This document shows, in pieces, positions 10,959 to 23,840 of a stretch of DNA of 64,000 nt. The stretch spans positions 1 through 64,000 of the forward strand of contig JAAEAF010003752.1 in NCBI GenBank assembly GCA_011037195.1. Reading direction: 5' to 3'. Made by a program: the position numbers and the translations under genes. Origin of the DNA: Triatoma infestans. Lineage: Eukaryota; Arthropoda; Insecta; Hemiptera; Reduviidae. The stretch's first letter is position 1, and each line of letters begins with the position of its first letter. The notes below the pieces were generated by a model that searched no databases, had not been told where the DNA came from, and worked only from the letters and a program-made list of their open reading frames with translations.

Positions 10959-12807
10959 ACGTTCACGAAAAAATTCTGGAAAAACCAAGACTCGACAGTT
11001 AAGGATAATCATTTTCCAATTTCAGCTCTTGATGATAACTCAGATGAAGATCCCGACTTTTTACCTCCGTCATCATCGTCTTCAGAAGAAACGGAATTGT
11101 TGCAACACAATCGTAATTTCGCTGAAGACAGCCAAACTGACCAAGAAAGAGAAGCAAATTCAAGCAATACGAAGTGATAACTCTAAACTCTAGTACGGTA
11201 AATCCTAAAACTAGAAGAACGAGGCGTCAAAGAGAAAGCTGTAAACAGTTCAGAAATTCTGGTCAGGCCTACGTGATAGAAAAAGGAAAAATTGTAGAAG
11301 CTCGCAAAATGAATACTTTGAAACCTTGTCGACTGGAAGTGTTCAGAAAAACTCAAAGAAGAAGACAGACTAGTTTGTTTTTAAGAACTATTGGTTATTA
11401 GGCAGCAGAAATAAACGAGCATGTTATGTCGCATCATTAATTGATGTTAAGGCAAAAAAAAAAAAACAGCCGCCTTGGATGCCAAAATCCAACGAACATG
11501 CAGTTGCGCTAATTCCCTGATTATAAATTCAAGAAATATGGCAGTCTGTACAGAATGTTTTTGGGGTATTTTAGGGGAAACAAAAGGGTTTGTGCAGTTA
11601 GTTCTGCATAAAAAACAACAGTCACATTCTGGGATCATTCCTGATGACGGTCGTGGAAAAGCTACTTCATCCAAGAGAACTGCAGATGACATAGATGGTG
11701 TAAAAGACCACATTTTGTCTTTTCCTTCATATGAAAGCCATTACTGCCGCAATAGAACCCAAAAAAAATTCCTAAGCTCGGATTTGACCATCGCCAAAAT
11801 ACACAACTTATATAAACAAGGTAAGGCAGACCCGGTTTCATTGACTGTGTGTACAAGAATTTTCCATGACTTTAAACTGTCATTCAAGAAACTACATCAA
11901 GATACTTGTCACACTTGCGCTTTATTAGCTGCCAAGATTAATGCAGCTTCAAGCAATGATAAGGGTGACTCACCATGAAATGGCTGATTTTGCTTAGCAA
12001 TCAAGAAAAAAAGATAAATCAATTGCAAAGGAGGACAAAACTGTTCGGGCATTTGCCTTTGATTTACAACAGTGCACTTCCTACGCCATATTTAAAAACG
12101 AATGTTTCATTTTATAAGCGTCAACTGTGGAGTTTTAATCTCACGATTCACGATTTATCTACAGATGAAGCAGTTTGCTACATGTGGGACGAAACCATTT
12201 CAGGCCGAGGTGCAAATGAAATAGCATCTTGTTTGTTCCATCATTTAAAAATTATTCAATGTCTTCTGATGTCAGAAAAATTATTTTCTATTCTGATACA
12301 TGTTGTGGACAGAATAAAAACAACCATGTTGCCCTTATGTATTTTTTAAATTATGAAACAAATGATAATAATATTGAAGAAATGAATCATAAATTTCTTG
12401 TGAGTGGGCATTCTCACATGGAATGCGATACTGACCATTCGGTGATAGAGCGAGCTAAGAAAAGGACTAACATGAAAATTAATCATCTAAATGACTGGGT
12501 CCAATTAGTTAGAGACTGCAAAAGAACGAAACCATTTAAAGTAGTGACAATGAGAGCACAAAATTTTTTCGACTTTCATCAGCTCTCAAAAAAGGAAGGG
12601 CCATTAAAAATTGCCGCAAAAGACAGTGAAGGAAATAAGTTCCTCTGGAGACCTATCCAGTGGCTTCAGTACCATAGGAGTTCCTTTGTCATTTCATTTA
12701 AAAATACACTAACAGAAGATGCACATTTTCAACAGATAAATTACGGAAGAAGAGGAAGACAAGGAAGATATGATTTAAAAAATATTAACGCACACCCACT
12801 GCGTTAG
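10959..12807 (+). pseudogene. DNA transposase pseudogene (Sola-like family, tentative)
   Basis: Frames from 10959, 11174, 11475, 11975 and 12229 line up as one protein broken by shifts. There is an acidic N-terminus (DDNSDEDPDFLPPSSSSSEE), a basic RNSGQAYVIEKGKIVEAR segment, SFPSYESHYCRNRTQKKFL, a CHTCALL zinc-ligand pair, and MWDETISGRGANEIASCL. Then come FYSDTCCGQNKNNHVALMY, FLVSGHSHMECDTDHSVIE and a C-terminal FFDFHQLSK region. The SDxCxGQNKN and SGHSHMECD blocks contain the acidic residues expected of a DDE-type catalytic core. Known relatives are abundant uncharacterised insect proteins. The last 190 codons are open; the rest is disrupted. Confidence 0.7.
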
Positions 12808-13149
12808 CATATTCTATAGTCTGTGAGGAAAATATAGCTGAAAGAGACTATATCCACAGCATACTCTTCATAAAGGTAAAAAGCAAATTATTAGGACCCG
12901 CAAGAAATATACTCCTTTCTAATAATATACGTAGAAAATTTACTAATTTCATTAAAATTGTTAAAAGAGAGCTTTGCCGACTCAAGATCTTGTGAAATAC
13001 TTAAAGATGAAATTTTACAAACTAAAATGACTAGAGAGAGACTCCCATTGATTGTGTAAATAGAATACAAGAACTACGTAATCTAGTTTACATTAGGCTT
13101 AAATTGGATTGAAATTGCAACTAGCCGACTTTGACTTCGACGTCAAATA
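12808..13149. other. Non-coding spacer
   Basis: No gene. AT-rich DNA between the Sola-like pseudogene and the next gypsy remnant. Confidence 0.5.
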
Positions 13150-14520
13150 AGTACAGAGAAAGATTACCGTAGTAGCAGACGCCCTATCACGAAATCCACC
13201 GGAAGAACAAAATTCAAAGCCTTAGAAACCCCAAATCCATACGAAGTTCTAGACGAATTCCTCTCCGCCCCTTTACCTGAAAATAGCGAAGAAGTCATAG
13301 AAGACTTAGCCAGAGCCTTAAACATTACCGCCGGAGACGATAGTGAAAGATTACAAACACAGTATTCTCAAGAATTCTCTAACAGTCAAATCAAAGTAGT
13401 GAACAACAAAGCCCACTGTATCAACATAGAAAAATTCCAAATTGTCCTGACCCGCGATAACCCTGAGATAATATACGACTGTATACCAGGTACCCATACT
13501 CAAAAGACATGGAAGAATACTGCCTCGAATATTTACAACTGAATTACACATACGGTGTCCTGTGTTCACCCCAATCGAAAATTCAATCGACGAACAAATC
13601 TATGATCAAATCTTTGTCCACCAATCAGAAATAATATAAGAAAAAATTCCTTCATTTAAACTTCAACGTTACTATACTAAAAGACTTGACGTAACAGACA
13701 CTTCAGATCAAGCAGAAATAATCCTAAAGCGACATATAGGCAAAACTGCACATAAAGGCATTCACGAAGTCTACAATAACCTACCCCAACGATACTACTG
13801 GCCGAAAATGTTAAAATCATAACAAAAACCATTAACAATTGCTCTCTCTGCAAAGAAGTAAAATACGAACGTAGACCAATCCGACAAGTTTATGAAATTA
13901 TTCCTACTCCCTCCGAACCTTTTGAGAAACTTCAAGGGGACATACTACGGTATAACGGTAAATAAATTTTCACACTCACAGGCTGTTTCTCCAATTTAAG
14001 TTTATTCCCTTGCCCTAAAACTCTCCAATTCAATAACGGAACCGAATTCAAAAACGGATTATTCAAAAATTTTCTAAAATATAACAACATCGACACACTT
14101 CCCTGCGTCAAACCATTCAGACTCTAAGGACTGATAAATAGACCCACTCAACGCTCATTGAGATTATGAACATAATAAAACACGAAAAGACTATCCCATC
14201 ACCAAAATTTTAAGACTTGGATTGATACTCTACAACATGTCATTGTTTTTAATTTAAAAATGACACCTAACGAAATAACTTTTGGACTTCAAACTAACAC
14301 TTACTCCCAAGACCTGATCCTGGAACAAAAGGTTAAAGAATATCATGATGACAGAGAACTGATAACTCGTGCCTTTAAAGAAATCATAGAAAAAAGAACC
14401 CGAACTAACAGACTAAATCAAACTAGGGAAAACATAGAAATCCCTGAAGGTGAAGAATATATTCGCGATAAACACTACGGCAAAGCTAAACCAAAATTCA
14501 AAAGAGGGAACTATTCCTGA
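13150..14520 (+). pseudogene. pol: Ty3/gypsy pol remnant (end of RNase H to integrase)
   Basis: Fragments in several frames follow the gypsy order. The ALSRNP-like end of RNase H is at about 13178-13195. A divergent linker and a degraded HHCC zinc finger end in NNCSLCKEVKYERRP (13833-13880), followed by EIIPTPSEPFEKLQGD (13895-13940). The catalytic core keeps only FNNGTEFKNGLF (14030-14065). A basic C-terminal part (14260-14520) is the longest open piece. Stops and shifts throughout make it non-functional. It resembles the integrases at 30593 and 47374. Confidence 0.8.
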
Positions 14521-14909
14521 AAAACTAAACTGGCAACAACGCAAAGAAAATCTTTTAAAGTTCATCCTAATTTATTAAAGCGGCCAAGAAAATTCACAAA
14601 TCAAACCGTCTCTGTTACTGACGCAAGCGGTCATGCACGTGTTACAGCTGCTGCAATGGTGAGCCCGGTCATCAGCATAGAGATCACTGACCTACTCATG
14701 GACCTGGAATTATTCCTATTATACTTAATAAGGCTTATGTTATAGATAAATACTACACTTTTATTCATGTTGCTGACAGACATAGAACGAACTACCAAAC
14801 GCGAATGAATTAGACACAGAACTAAATACCAAACTTGAGGAGGAAAGAGTTATGCCCCTGTCTGCAGGAGATCAACCTTTACTGTCTCAGCAAAAGTTTG
14901 CTACATATA
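14521..14909. other. Gypsy 3' region, possibly env remnant
   Basis: No intact frame. One reading frame has a short stretch KAYVIDKYYTFIHVAD that could be the beginning of an errantivirus Env, but this is weak. It ends at TATA (14906-14909), directly before an AGTTA-starting LTR candidate. Confidence 0.35.
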
Positions 14910-15138
14910 AGTTAAGAGAACAATACTGCAATACTGCTGACTATATTGTAAAGTAAGCAAACTAACACAGCAATCCATATACTGTATTCTTTCTCTGTAT
15001 TATTCATTAAGAAAAGTTATATAAAGCAATAATTTTTACTCTCATTATTATTGTGTGTCAACCTGTAGTACGAGTTGTGTCGATTTGAAATAAAATTCCT
15101 TTTTTAAAAAATAAGTTTTCATTACAAAACTTATAACT
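14910..15138 (+). repeat. LTR (probable 5' LTR of a lost errantivirus) with primer site
   Basis: It begins AGTTA after TATA and ends TATAACT, the inverted AGTTA/TAACT termini seen in the LTRs at 23229-23546. It is followed at once by TGGCGCAGTCGGTAGGAC (15138-15155), the primer-binding motif also found at 23546 and, in part, at 43412. Leader-like sequence runs to about 15540, but no gag follows. The start is less sure than the end. Confidence 0.5.
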
Positions 15139-16382
15139 GGCGCAGTCGGTAGGACATCTCCGGAGTATTTTGCAAAATTTTTACAAATACTTCGAATTTT
15201 TATTCGTTCACCGGAGCAAGGACATTCAACCATCAACCAAGAGACTATCGCAGTCAACTGGGAAAACCAATACTACAGGAACCACATAATCCCCTTCACA
15301 GAGTTGGCAGAGCAACAAAATTAATCTAACCAAGAATATTACTTAATCTATTCAATTACTAATTAATTAGAATACTATCTAATTTTAAGAATACTATTTA
15401 ATAAACTCAAGTCAAGTCCACCACGTAATAGCTATGAGCAAGGTGACTCGACTAAACACAGCCATACACAACAATAGGAAAAACTACAACTTACAAAATT
15501 AAGAAAATTCTCAAAACGATAAACCACGTGGGCTCACCAATTGTAATGAGCGAATTCTTAAAAAACTTTTTAAAAAATCTTTAAAAAAATACTAACTGCA
15601 TATATAAAAAGTTTGACAACACCTTATGGGCTTGTATACACACAAATTAAAATTAAATTTAATATAAAAATTTATGAATAAACGAAGCCTCTGTACATGG
15701 ATACATACACACATATATATATGTATAAATCAGGTGTGCCTCTTGGCCGTCTAGTGTAAAAAAAAATTAGGATTCCAGCGGCCCGCCCGCCCCGTCCATA
15801 GCCATCTGACGTCCATATAAGGACGCCAAATGGAAATGTGGCTATAAAATTTTTTTTGGGTGGTGATTCAGCCATGCGGTTTTTTTCATTTAGTAGACCG
15901 TAGCTCAAACATAAAAAAACTATGAGAAAATGCGACATCTAACGCTTCATAAAATTATTATATTCAAATTAATTTTTTGAAAGGACGCCAGATAATTGCT
16001 ACCATGAAAGATTCGTATAATTTGTTAGTTTATGGTTTCATCGATAGATAACACTACAATAGCTGACGTATATCAAAATTTGAATATTTTTGTTCATTTA
16101 ATGGATTTTTCTGCGTCCGGCAATTTGGCAACGCTGTTCAGGATGTTTTCTTTACAAAACTTTAAACCAGTGTGCATTATTTAGTTTGTTGTTGATGTTA
16201 CTCTCAAAAAGTTGTACTATTCAATGTAAGTATGATATTACCCTAATTATTTGTTTTGTTTTTTTTAAATAATTTAGTTTTATTTTTTTTACTTTCTTGT
16301 TTAAGTTTATTTAATTAAATTGTATTTATTAAATTTTAAAATGATGTTTTTTTTAAGTAGTAATTTGTTGTTTTAGTTCAAT
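15139..16382. other. Retroviral leader remnant and non-coding DNA upstream of the Crypton gene
   Basis: 15139-15540 looks like an untranslated leader of the element whose LTR ends at 15138. After that no gene is seen. 15700-15730 is a TA/CA repeat. Near 16226 a GTAAGT donor-like site and near 16376 a TTTTAG acceptor suggest a 5'-UTR intron of the gene starting at 16383. Confidence 0.5.
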
Positions 16383-19029
16383 ATGATATCAAGATCCCAA
16401 AAAATTATGAATTTAGTTCCAAAAGCATGTGATAAAATAATTATGGAACATTTAGATGTTCCAAAATACGAAAACACCAAAGGTTTAACTGAAAGAGAAA
16501 AAGATAAATTTATGGAGGGTAAGAAAACTTCATTAGTATTTTTATAAACATTTCTACAGATTGTTTTGTTGTATAAAAATTCAACTAGTTACATTTTATT
16601 TAGATGGTATTTCTTATCGTTTTTCAGTATCTAAATGTCTTGGGCTAAATCTTCAAAATGTATTTGCTGTTCAAGCGACACTAATTTCACATGATTCTCA
16701 AAAACTATCAAATTTGGAAATATATGGAAAAATTGATTATTCCGAAGTAAATAAGATTTCTCTTCCAGAAATCAACAATGAACCAAAAATTATCTTTCAC
16801 AAACAATCAGATATTGCTGCCAATGCTTCGCCTGTTTCTGATATTTTTGATGAAACGTACGATTTTGATTCTGATGTAGATTACGTTCCACGATCATCTG
16901 ATTACTGTTCAGATAGTGAAGGAAACTCATCTACTGATATTTTAACACCTGATGAAGTTAATCAGCATGAAATAGTTAATGATGATGATGGACATTCAAT
17001 TACTATAAAAAGAATAAGACAAAGAGATTTTTGTTTTTATTGTGAAGAACTCGTACTCAACTTTGCAAGACATGTTGAGAGAAATCATGCGAACGAAATT
17101 GAAGTGGTCGAAATTTTAATAAAACCAAAAAATAGTGTGGAAAGGAAGCGAGGATTCACAGAATTAAGAAAAAAAGGAAATTTTATTCAGAACCAAGAGA
17201 GCTGTTGGAAGCCAATGAAAAAGCGGCTAATTAATAATAATCCTAGCGATTATCTACCATGCACATATTGTCTGGGATTTTATTCAAAAAAAAAGTTGTG
17301 GAAACACAGAAAGATGTGCTCTAATAACCCAGATAAAACAAAAAAAGAATTTTCTCAAGCTGCTGCCCAAAATTATTTAGTTAGGTTCATGAATATAGAT
17401 AAAAGGTTGAAAGAAGAAGTATTTCCCCGAATGCACCCAGATGAGATATCGATGGCTGCAAAAAGGGATACACTTATCTGTGCGTTTGGGGCCAGATACT
17501 TAAAAACTCATCGCCAGAGACACCATATCAATGTCACTTCCAGGAAAATGAGGGAATTAGGGAGATTATTACTTGAAATAAAAAAGAAAGAGCCCTCAAT
17601 TAAAAACTTGCTTCAAGCTCTTCAGCCTCAATTTTTCGATTTGATTGTTGATGCCACTGAAAATGCTGCCAAATATGATAATCAACGTGATTTTTTTAAG
17701 TCGCCAACATTCGCGATGAATATAAGCACATCATTAAAAGAATGTTGCGATATTGCCATAATTCATGCTTTAAAACGGAAGGATATGAGTTACAATATAA
17801 GCACAAAGGAAGCAGAAAGTAATTTAAAAACACTGATACATTTATTCCAAACAACATGGAGATACGAAATATCACATCAAGCTGTAGAAAATTTGGCACT
17901 AAGTAAGTGGAATAAAATAACTATAATTCCGCTTGCTAGTGATATAAAAATATTAAAATCATACTTAATAACAAAAGCGGAGGAAGCAGTGAGAAAACTA
18001 AATAATAATCACAGTGAAGAATCAACTTTCAGGTTGTTACTTGAAACCATTTATTGTAGGGTTTTGTTGCTCAACAGAAGAAGGCCTGGAGAGTTAGAAC
18101 GATTACAACTACATATTTACCAAAAATCGGAAGCGAATAATAAACACAATTATGAAGAATTTTCAGAAGCTGTAACGCCTACTGAGAAAATATTACTACA
18201 AAAATTTAAGAGAATCGTAATTAGAGGAAAACGCGGAAGAGGAGTCCCAGTATTGTTTAGTCCAGATATTCAAAATCATATTAAAATTCTTCTTCAGATG
18301 CGTCAAAACTTTGTGCCTTTGGAAAATAATTATCTTTTTGGGATCCCTAAATGTAGTACACCAATATGTGGATACAAAACTTTAGCAAAACATGCTAAGT
18401 TGTCTGGAGTGAAAGCACCTCATGCAATAACTGCCACCAGATTAAGGAAACACCTTGCAACCATTACTCAGTTGTTTTCTATGTCTGAGGGAGATATTGA
18501 GCAACTAGCAACATTTATGGGGCATACAGATCGAATTCATCGTGGAGAATACCGTATGCCTGATGACATATATCAAACAGCCAAGATATCCAAATTACTT
18601 TTAATGATGGAACAAGGTACTGCAAGTAACTTTAGGGGTAAAAAACTAGAAGAGATCGATATTGACTTAGACGAAAACTTATTCGAAACTACTGAAGAAG
18701 ATGAATTAGAGGTAGAAGAAGATGAGGCGCAACAAATAGATGAAGATGTAGGTGAGTATATTTGCAATATATCTGAGAGTACAAATACTAGAAGAACTGA
18801 CGAACCACCAAGTGTTGATAAATCAAAAAAAAAAAGAATACTTGAAAAATGGACTGAAAAACAAAAGGATGTTGTAACATCATTTTTTAAAACACATATA
18901 TTAAAGAAAAAGCCTCCGCGGAAGGAGGAATGTGATAAATTAATCACGGAAAACCCTAATCTATTAAAAAATAAATCTTGGCTCAAAATAAAAGTGTTTA
19001 TTCAAAATGAGTACAATAAAAGAAAATGA
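16383..19029 (+). CDS. Crypton-type tyrosine recombinase (two exons, intact)
   Basis: Exons 16383-16518 and 16604-19029 join through an 85-bp GT-AG intron (GTAAGA...TTTTAG) into 853 residues without a stop. Residues about 100-165 are acidic and low-complexity. Two C2H2-like zinc fingers follow near 188 (CFYCEELVLNFARHVERNH) and 265 (CTYCLGFYSKKKLWKHRKMC). The C-terminal half fits a tyrosine recombinase: Arg in RRRPGELERL (about 538), the TRLRKH box (about 657), His in MGHTDRIH and the candidate nucleophile Tyr in EYR (about 685-697). Cryptons insert circular DNA by site-specific recombination. The acidic patch and basic tail after the catalytic domain are extra. It could be a mobile element or a domesticated copy; element ends were not found. 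Confidence 0.8.
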
Positions 19030-20329
19030 TAAAACAGATTTCAATTTCAATCATTTTTTTCAACAATTTTTTTTCTTTGTACTATCGTATTAGTTTTATA
19101 TTGATTTTTAATTAACGATTTATAATTTTTAATAAAATTCCTATAATATTATTTTTTGTAATGTTTAAAAAGAATTGTAACTTACAATAAAACTATAAAA
19201 TTTTGCAGTATATATATTTTTTTTTTTCTTCAAGAGAAACAAAGTTAAACACACCCATTCAAAAATCAAATTTAAAATACTATCTTGCTCAACGGAGAAG
19301 GAAGTATGTAGATCCTTACCTAAGCCTGATGAATGTAAACTTGGAATGTTATGTACTGGATACCTATTTTTTATTACCAAAGAAGTTTGGATCTCCATAC
19401 CTCCTTGATACTAAAAAGTAATTTTTTACTTACTAGCAAATTTTTAGTAAAATACTATAAAGTTGGTATACATACCTACTCATAGCATTTCTATATTTTA
19501 CTAAGTAGATATTTTTCAAAAGAGTAGGTAAGGAAGAAAACTGGTAAGCAAAAATTAGTAAACATAAGCTAAGTTCTATATGGCGCCCGGCAAGTATGTA
19601 GTTATAAATTTTTTATGAGGGGGGTTAGGAATCATCCACCCCACCCCCACTCATCAAAGTTTAGGTAAAACCATTTTTATCTGAGAAGGAACTGTACCAA
19701 AAAAAGAGAAGCTTTTTATTAAAAAAAAAAAAAAAATTTATGTTTAATAGTTATTTAGGTAGTTAGAAAACATTAAAAATTCTTTTTCTTGAAAAAGTTC
19801 ATAATTTTTTGTAAATCATAAAAATATTGTTAAAGATAGTCCGATAAGGTATCGTTAATCATTGGAATCAGTAATCAAAGATTTACATGAAGTTTTGACA
19901 TTTATGAAGCAAAGATTTACAATTATGAAACCTAAATTTGCAAACAAAAAACCTTAAAAATTTAAAAAATATTTCAATTTTAATGCTACCATAAGAGATA
20001 ATAGACTGAAAATTCTAGAGATTTTTGCTAATTAGGTGCTAAAATATTAACAATTCGAAGATTTTTACAGAATGCTGAGAGAAAATTGAATCTTTTATGG
20101 TTTCGAATATTTTTCATTTCACTTAAAATACAAGAAAGAACAATTTTATTGTTAATAATATTATTGTAAAATAACAATTTAATTTTGATAAATGACGTTT
20201 CATTATCAGCTCAAAATTATAAAGCTTAATTTTATCGAATGACAAATATTGAATGAAAATTGGACACAATTTATGCAAGTAAAGAAGCACTGCTTAATCA
20301 ATCCATACATTATACAAAAATTCTACAAA
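19030..20329. other. Non-coding DNA downstream of the Crypton gene
   Basis: No gene. AATAAA polyadenylation-like signals at about 19131 and 19187 could end the Crypton transcript. Short AT-rich frames only. An A16 run lies at 19720. Confidence 0.55.
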
Positions 20330-20935
20330 TTTTTATGATTTCAGATGTAGTTTATATTTTTTAGCAGTAGTTTATGCATATTTTGAAAACTCTGCGACTG
20401 AATTTTAAAATCATTTCTAAATTATTTTTTACACCATATTACTTTACCATACCTACCATTCATATTTTAATCGCAGCATCTCTAAAATCGCTCTGATTTT
20501 GATAAAAATCAATAGACACACCATAATCAATCAGTAGGCAATCTCTCATTGCACCTAACGAACTGAGCGAGTTTGATTCGCATATTTTATTAAATGTAAG
20601 CGGAAAGTATCGTCAAAAAAAGAAAATATACTAAAACCCTTATAGCTCATCTTCCTAAATTTTTTATGATTTCAGATGGTTTATATTTTTCAGCAGTATA
20701 AGCATATTTTGAAAACTCCGCAACTGAATTTTAAAATACCATCTCTGAATTTTATAATTAGCACCTTTAAAATCGCTCTGATTTTGATAAAAACACCATA
20801 ATCAATCAATTGGCAATCTCTCATTGGACCTAACGAACTGAGCGAGTTTGATTCGCATATTTAATTAAATATAAGCGGATAGTATCGTCAAAAAACGAAA
20901 ATATACTAAAACCCTTATAGCTCCTTTTCCAATAC
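20330..20935 (+). repeat. Tandem duplication of a ~300-bp block
   Basis: A block from about 20335 to 20650 (starting TTTATGATTTCAGATG, including AACGAACTGAGCGAGTTTGA and ending AAAACCCTTATAGCTC) is repeated at about 20660-20925 with substitutions and small deletions. There is no coding content. It may be part of an unrecognised non-autonomous element or satellite. Confidence 0.8.
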
Positions 20936-22627
20936 TGATATAGGTACATAATATATTACACATACATAAGCTAAAATGTTTTGATTTCGCATAAAATCAT
21001 AAATACAAATTTTATCAAAAGTTTTAATTAATAATACCAAAATGCGTTTTAATTTCTGCAAAAATGATAAACAAAGAACCCAACTTCGGATTCTTTATGA
21101 AATTCGAAATTATAAACGCTGTTGCTCATATAAAAAAAATTATCACGAGAAAATAATGGTCTAAAATTAAAAAAAAAATTGAAGTTTTTATTGCAATGGG
21201 GGTTTGAGACCCCTAACTACCTCGTACGTGCTTGGTCAGAGGGATCAGTTATTAACACACCAAGTCTTCGATTCCAAATTTTTTTTAAATTAAATATAGA
21301 AAACAAAAGTTTTTTAGGGGAAGTTTAAAGTATGTAATGGGGGAAGTTTGAACCCCCTGAAACCCACATCCCTGCTTAAGTGTATTTGTCACCCCCTAAA
21401 CCCCTTCCTTACTCACGTGCTTTGCGCCCGGTCATGTAACTCTTAGTAACGCGGCCGCTCGGGGGTTAATTATGATTTTAACTTTTTAAAATCACTAGCA
21501 CGTCAAGTGGCATAATAGTTATTTTATTCGACTTATTTAGTACTACTTAGTAATATTTTCTGCAGCTTGATGTGATATTCCTACCTGCATGTAGTTTGGA
21601 ATAAATGAAACAGTGTTTTTAAGTATCTTTCTTCTTCTTTTCAGCATATATAACTCATAACCTTTCGTTTTAACGCATGAATTACAGCAATATCACATTC
21701 TTTTGGTGATGTAATTAATTTTTCAATTTAAACTTTGTAATCAAATGTCGAAAGTATAACTTTGAGGAGCACCATTGGGAAAAATGAAAATAAACGCAGA
21801 TATAAATATTTATGAAAGATGAAGGATATAGAATTATGTAAACTACCTTTACCATGTGGAATAGGTACAGAGGTGCCAGTGGACGCACAACATTTTAAAA
21901 TCACTTAGGAATATGAGGAAGAATTTCCATGCTGGTTCACATTACCCTTTGTTTCATGCCTTCGGCTTGACTTTATGATTTTTTAACATGTGATTATATA
22001 TATATATAATCTATGATTTTATATTATAAACGAACTAAAATATTTTAGTCATTGATTTAGCAAAGAATAATCACAATAGGCCTTTTAGGCATCAGTGATC
22101 CCGCGGCATCTTATGCTTACACCTCTTTTGCCATCTTTAGCAAAGAAAAAAACATTTATCCATCATTCTATGATTATTGAAAAATTGCATTTTATCATTT
22201 TGTAGAAATGAGTTTTATTTAAATAAACAATAACAAAAATCTACCTAACTCTATATGAAAGTCATGCCTAACACCAATCAAAATGAATGAAGTTACAAAA
22301 AAGAGGAAATGAGATCTGGCAACGTCGCCGGATGCTAAAAAATCGCAGAACTGAAAAGAATGAATATTTCGGATGCCTGATAATCGAGAAAATGAAAGAG
22401 TATATTACTGACGCCAAAAAGTGCCGATTTGAAATGACGCAGTTAAGATTGGAGTATGGTAAACAATTAACGAATTGATTTACAAAAATTAAATTTACAT
22501 AGCAGTGATAATTAGCTTCATTTAATCCATATACTTTAATTAAAAGTTAATATACTCCTTTCGATCAATGGGACGCCAAACAGGGTTACTCATGAAAAGA
22601 CGCCATTTAGCACCAAGATGTAAATAT
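20936..22627. other. Non-coding region
   Basis: No supportable gene. Holds near-palindromic GGGGGAAGTTTGAACCCCCTGA (21339-21360), a NotI-like GCGGCCGC at 21452, and a TA run near 21996. A 63-codon frame at 22287 shows no family. Confidence 0.5.
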
Positions 22628-23228
22628 ATATATATATATATACATGTATGTATGTATGATGTATGGTATGTATGTAGGTACTGTATGTATGTATGTATGT
22701 ATGTATGTATGTATTGTATGTATGTATGTATTGTATGTATGTATGTATTGTATGTATGTATGTATTGTATGTATGTATGTTGTATGTATGTATGTATTGT
22801 ATGTATGTATGTATTGTATGTATGTATGTATTGTATGTATGTATGTATTGTATGTATGTATGTATTGTATGTATGTATGTATTGTATGTATGTATGTATG
22901 TATGTATGTATGTATGTATGTATGTATGTATGTATGTATGTATTGTATGTATGTATGTATGTATGTATGTATGTGTATGTATGTATGTATGTATGTATGT
23001 ATGTATGTATGTATGTATGTATGTATGTATGTATGTATGTATGTTTATATGTATGTATGTATGTATGTAGTATGTATGGTATGTATGTATGTAAGTATGT
23101 GTCTGTATGTATGTATGTATGTATGTATGTGTATGTATGTATGGATGTATGTATGTAGTATGTATGTATGTATGTATCCATATACACATGTATATATGGA
23201 TGCATGCATATATATATATATATATATA
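22628..23228 (+). repeat. GTAT microsatellite array with TA flanks
   Basis: Starts with a TA run, then about 550 bp of TATG/GTAT repeats, and ends in another TA run at 23210-23228. Between about 22690 and 22890 a 17-bp higher-order unit (TATGTATGTATGTATTG) recurs about ten times. All long frames across it encode only Met-Tyr-Val-Cys or Tyr-Ile-His-Thr repeats and are artefacts. The following errantivirus inserted into its TA end. Confidence 0.97.
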
Positions 23229-23546
23229 AGTTACATTGTAGTTATTATTGCAATTCTCTCTATTTATCAATTGTATACCTACCATTCTTAGAAGCTGATA
23301 ACAACAGCACACGCACACTTCCATTTCTTACACACACACACTCCACTTCATTAAGATAGTATTAAATATAAAATGATTGAGATTGATAGCTCTCGCACTC
23401 TTCTCATTGAACATTCATTGTAGTAGCAGCGCTCTTCCTTTTTAATTTCTTAATAACACCTTAACTCAAGTGTATATTGTTGTTCTGTTATGTAAATAAA
23501 TATTGTGGTTTTTAAAAAGTGAATTGCAAAATTCCAACATATAACT
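23229..23546 (+). repeat. 5' LTR of errantivirus at 23 kb
   Basis: 318 bp, AGTTA...TAACT. Contains an AATAAA-like TAAATAAATATTG near the 3' end. The primer-binding motif TGGCGCAGTCGGTAGGAC overlaps its last base (23546). Confidence 0.93.
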
Positions 23547-23840
23547 GGCGCAGTCGGTAGGACCCCAAACAGTCGAACGCATATCGACCCCGGTCAAAGG
23601 CCCGAACGAATATCGAGTCGTGTGATTTTTACCGCTTTATTGACCAAGAAGAACCTGAAGAACTTGAAGACCCGAAGTCAACTCATCAAGAAAACAACTA
23701 ATGAACATGGTACATTTTATTTTTGTGTGAGTAGAAATTTAAAAAAAAAAGATTCAAAACTTTAATTGAAAATAAGGAACTAACCTATATTATACCTCTA
23801 ATATTGTTGTTTATATAATTGTTATTATTAATTAATCACC

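Noticed and set aside
18573..18986. 137-codon minus-strand ORF opposite the Crypton gene
   Set aside because: Antisense shadow of an acidic, serine-poor coding region; serine-rich translation is a by-product.
22540..23359. Six long overlapping ORFs of MYVC or YIHT repeats
   Set aside because: They are translations of a GTAT microsatellite in all frames; no real protein signal.
23546..23565. tRNA gene suspected from the TGGCGCAGTCGGTAGGAC motif
   Set aside because: The motif sits at LTR ends in three places and fits a retroviral primer-binding site, not a tRNA gene.
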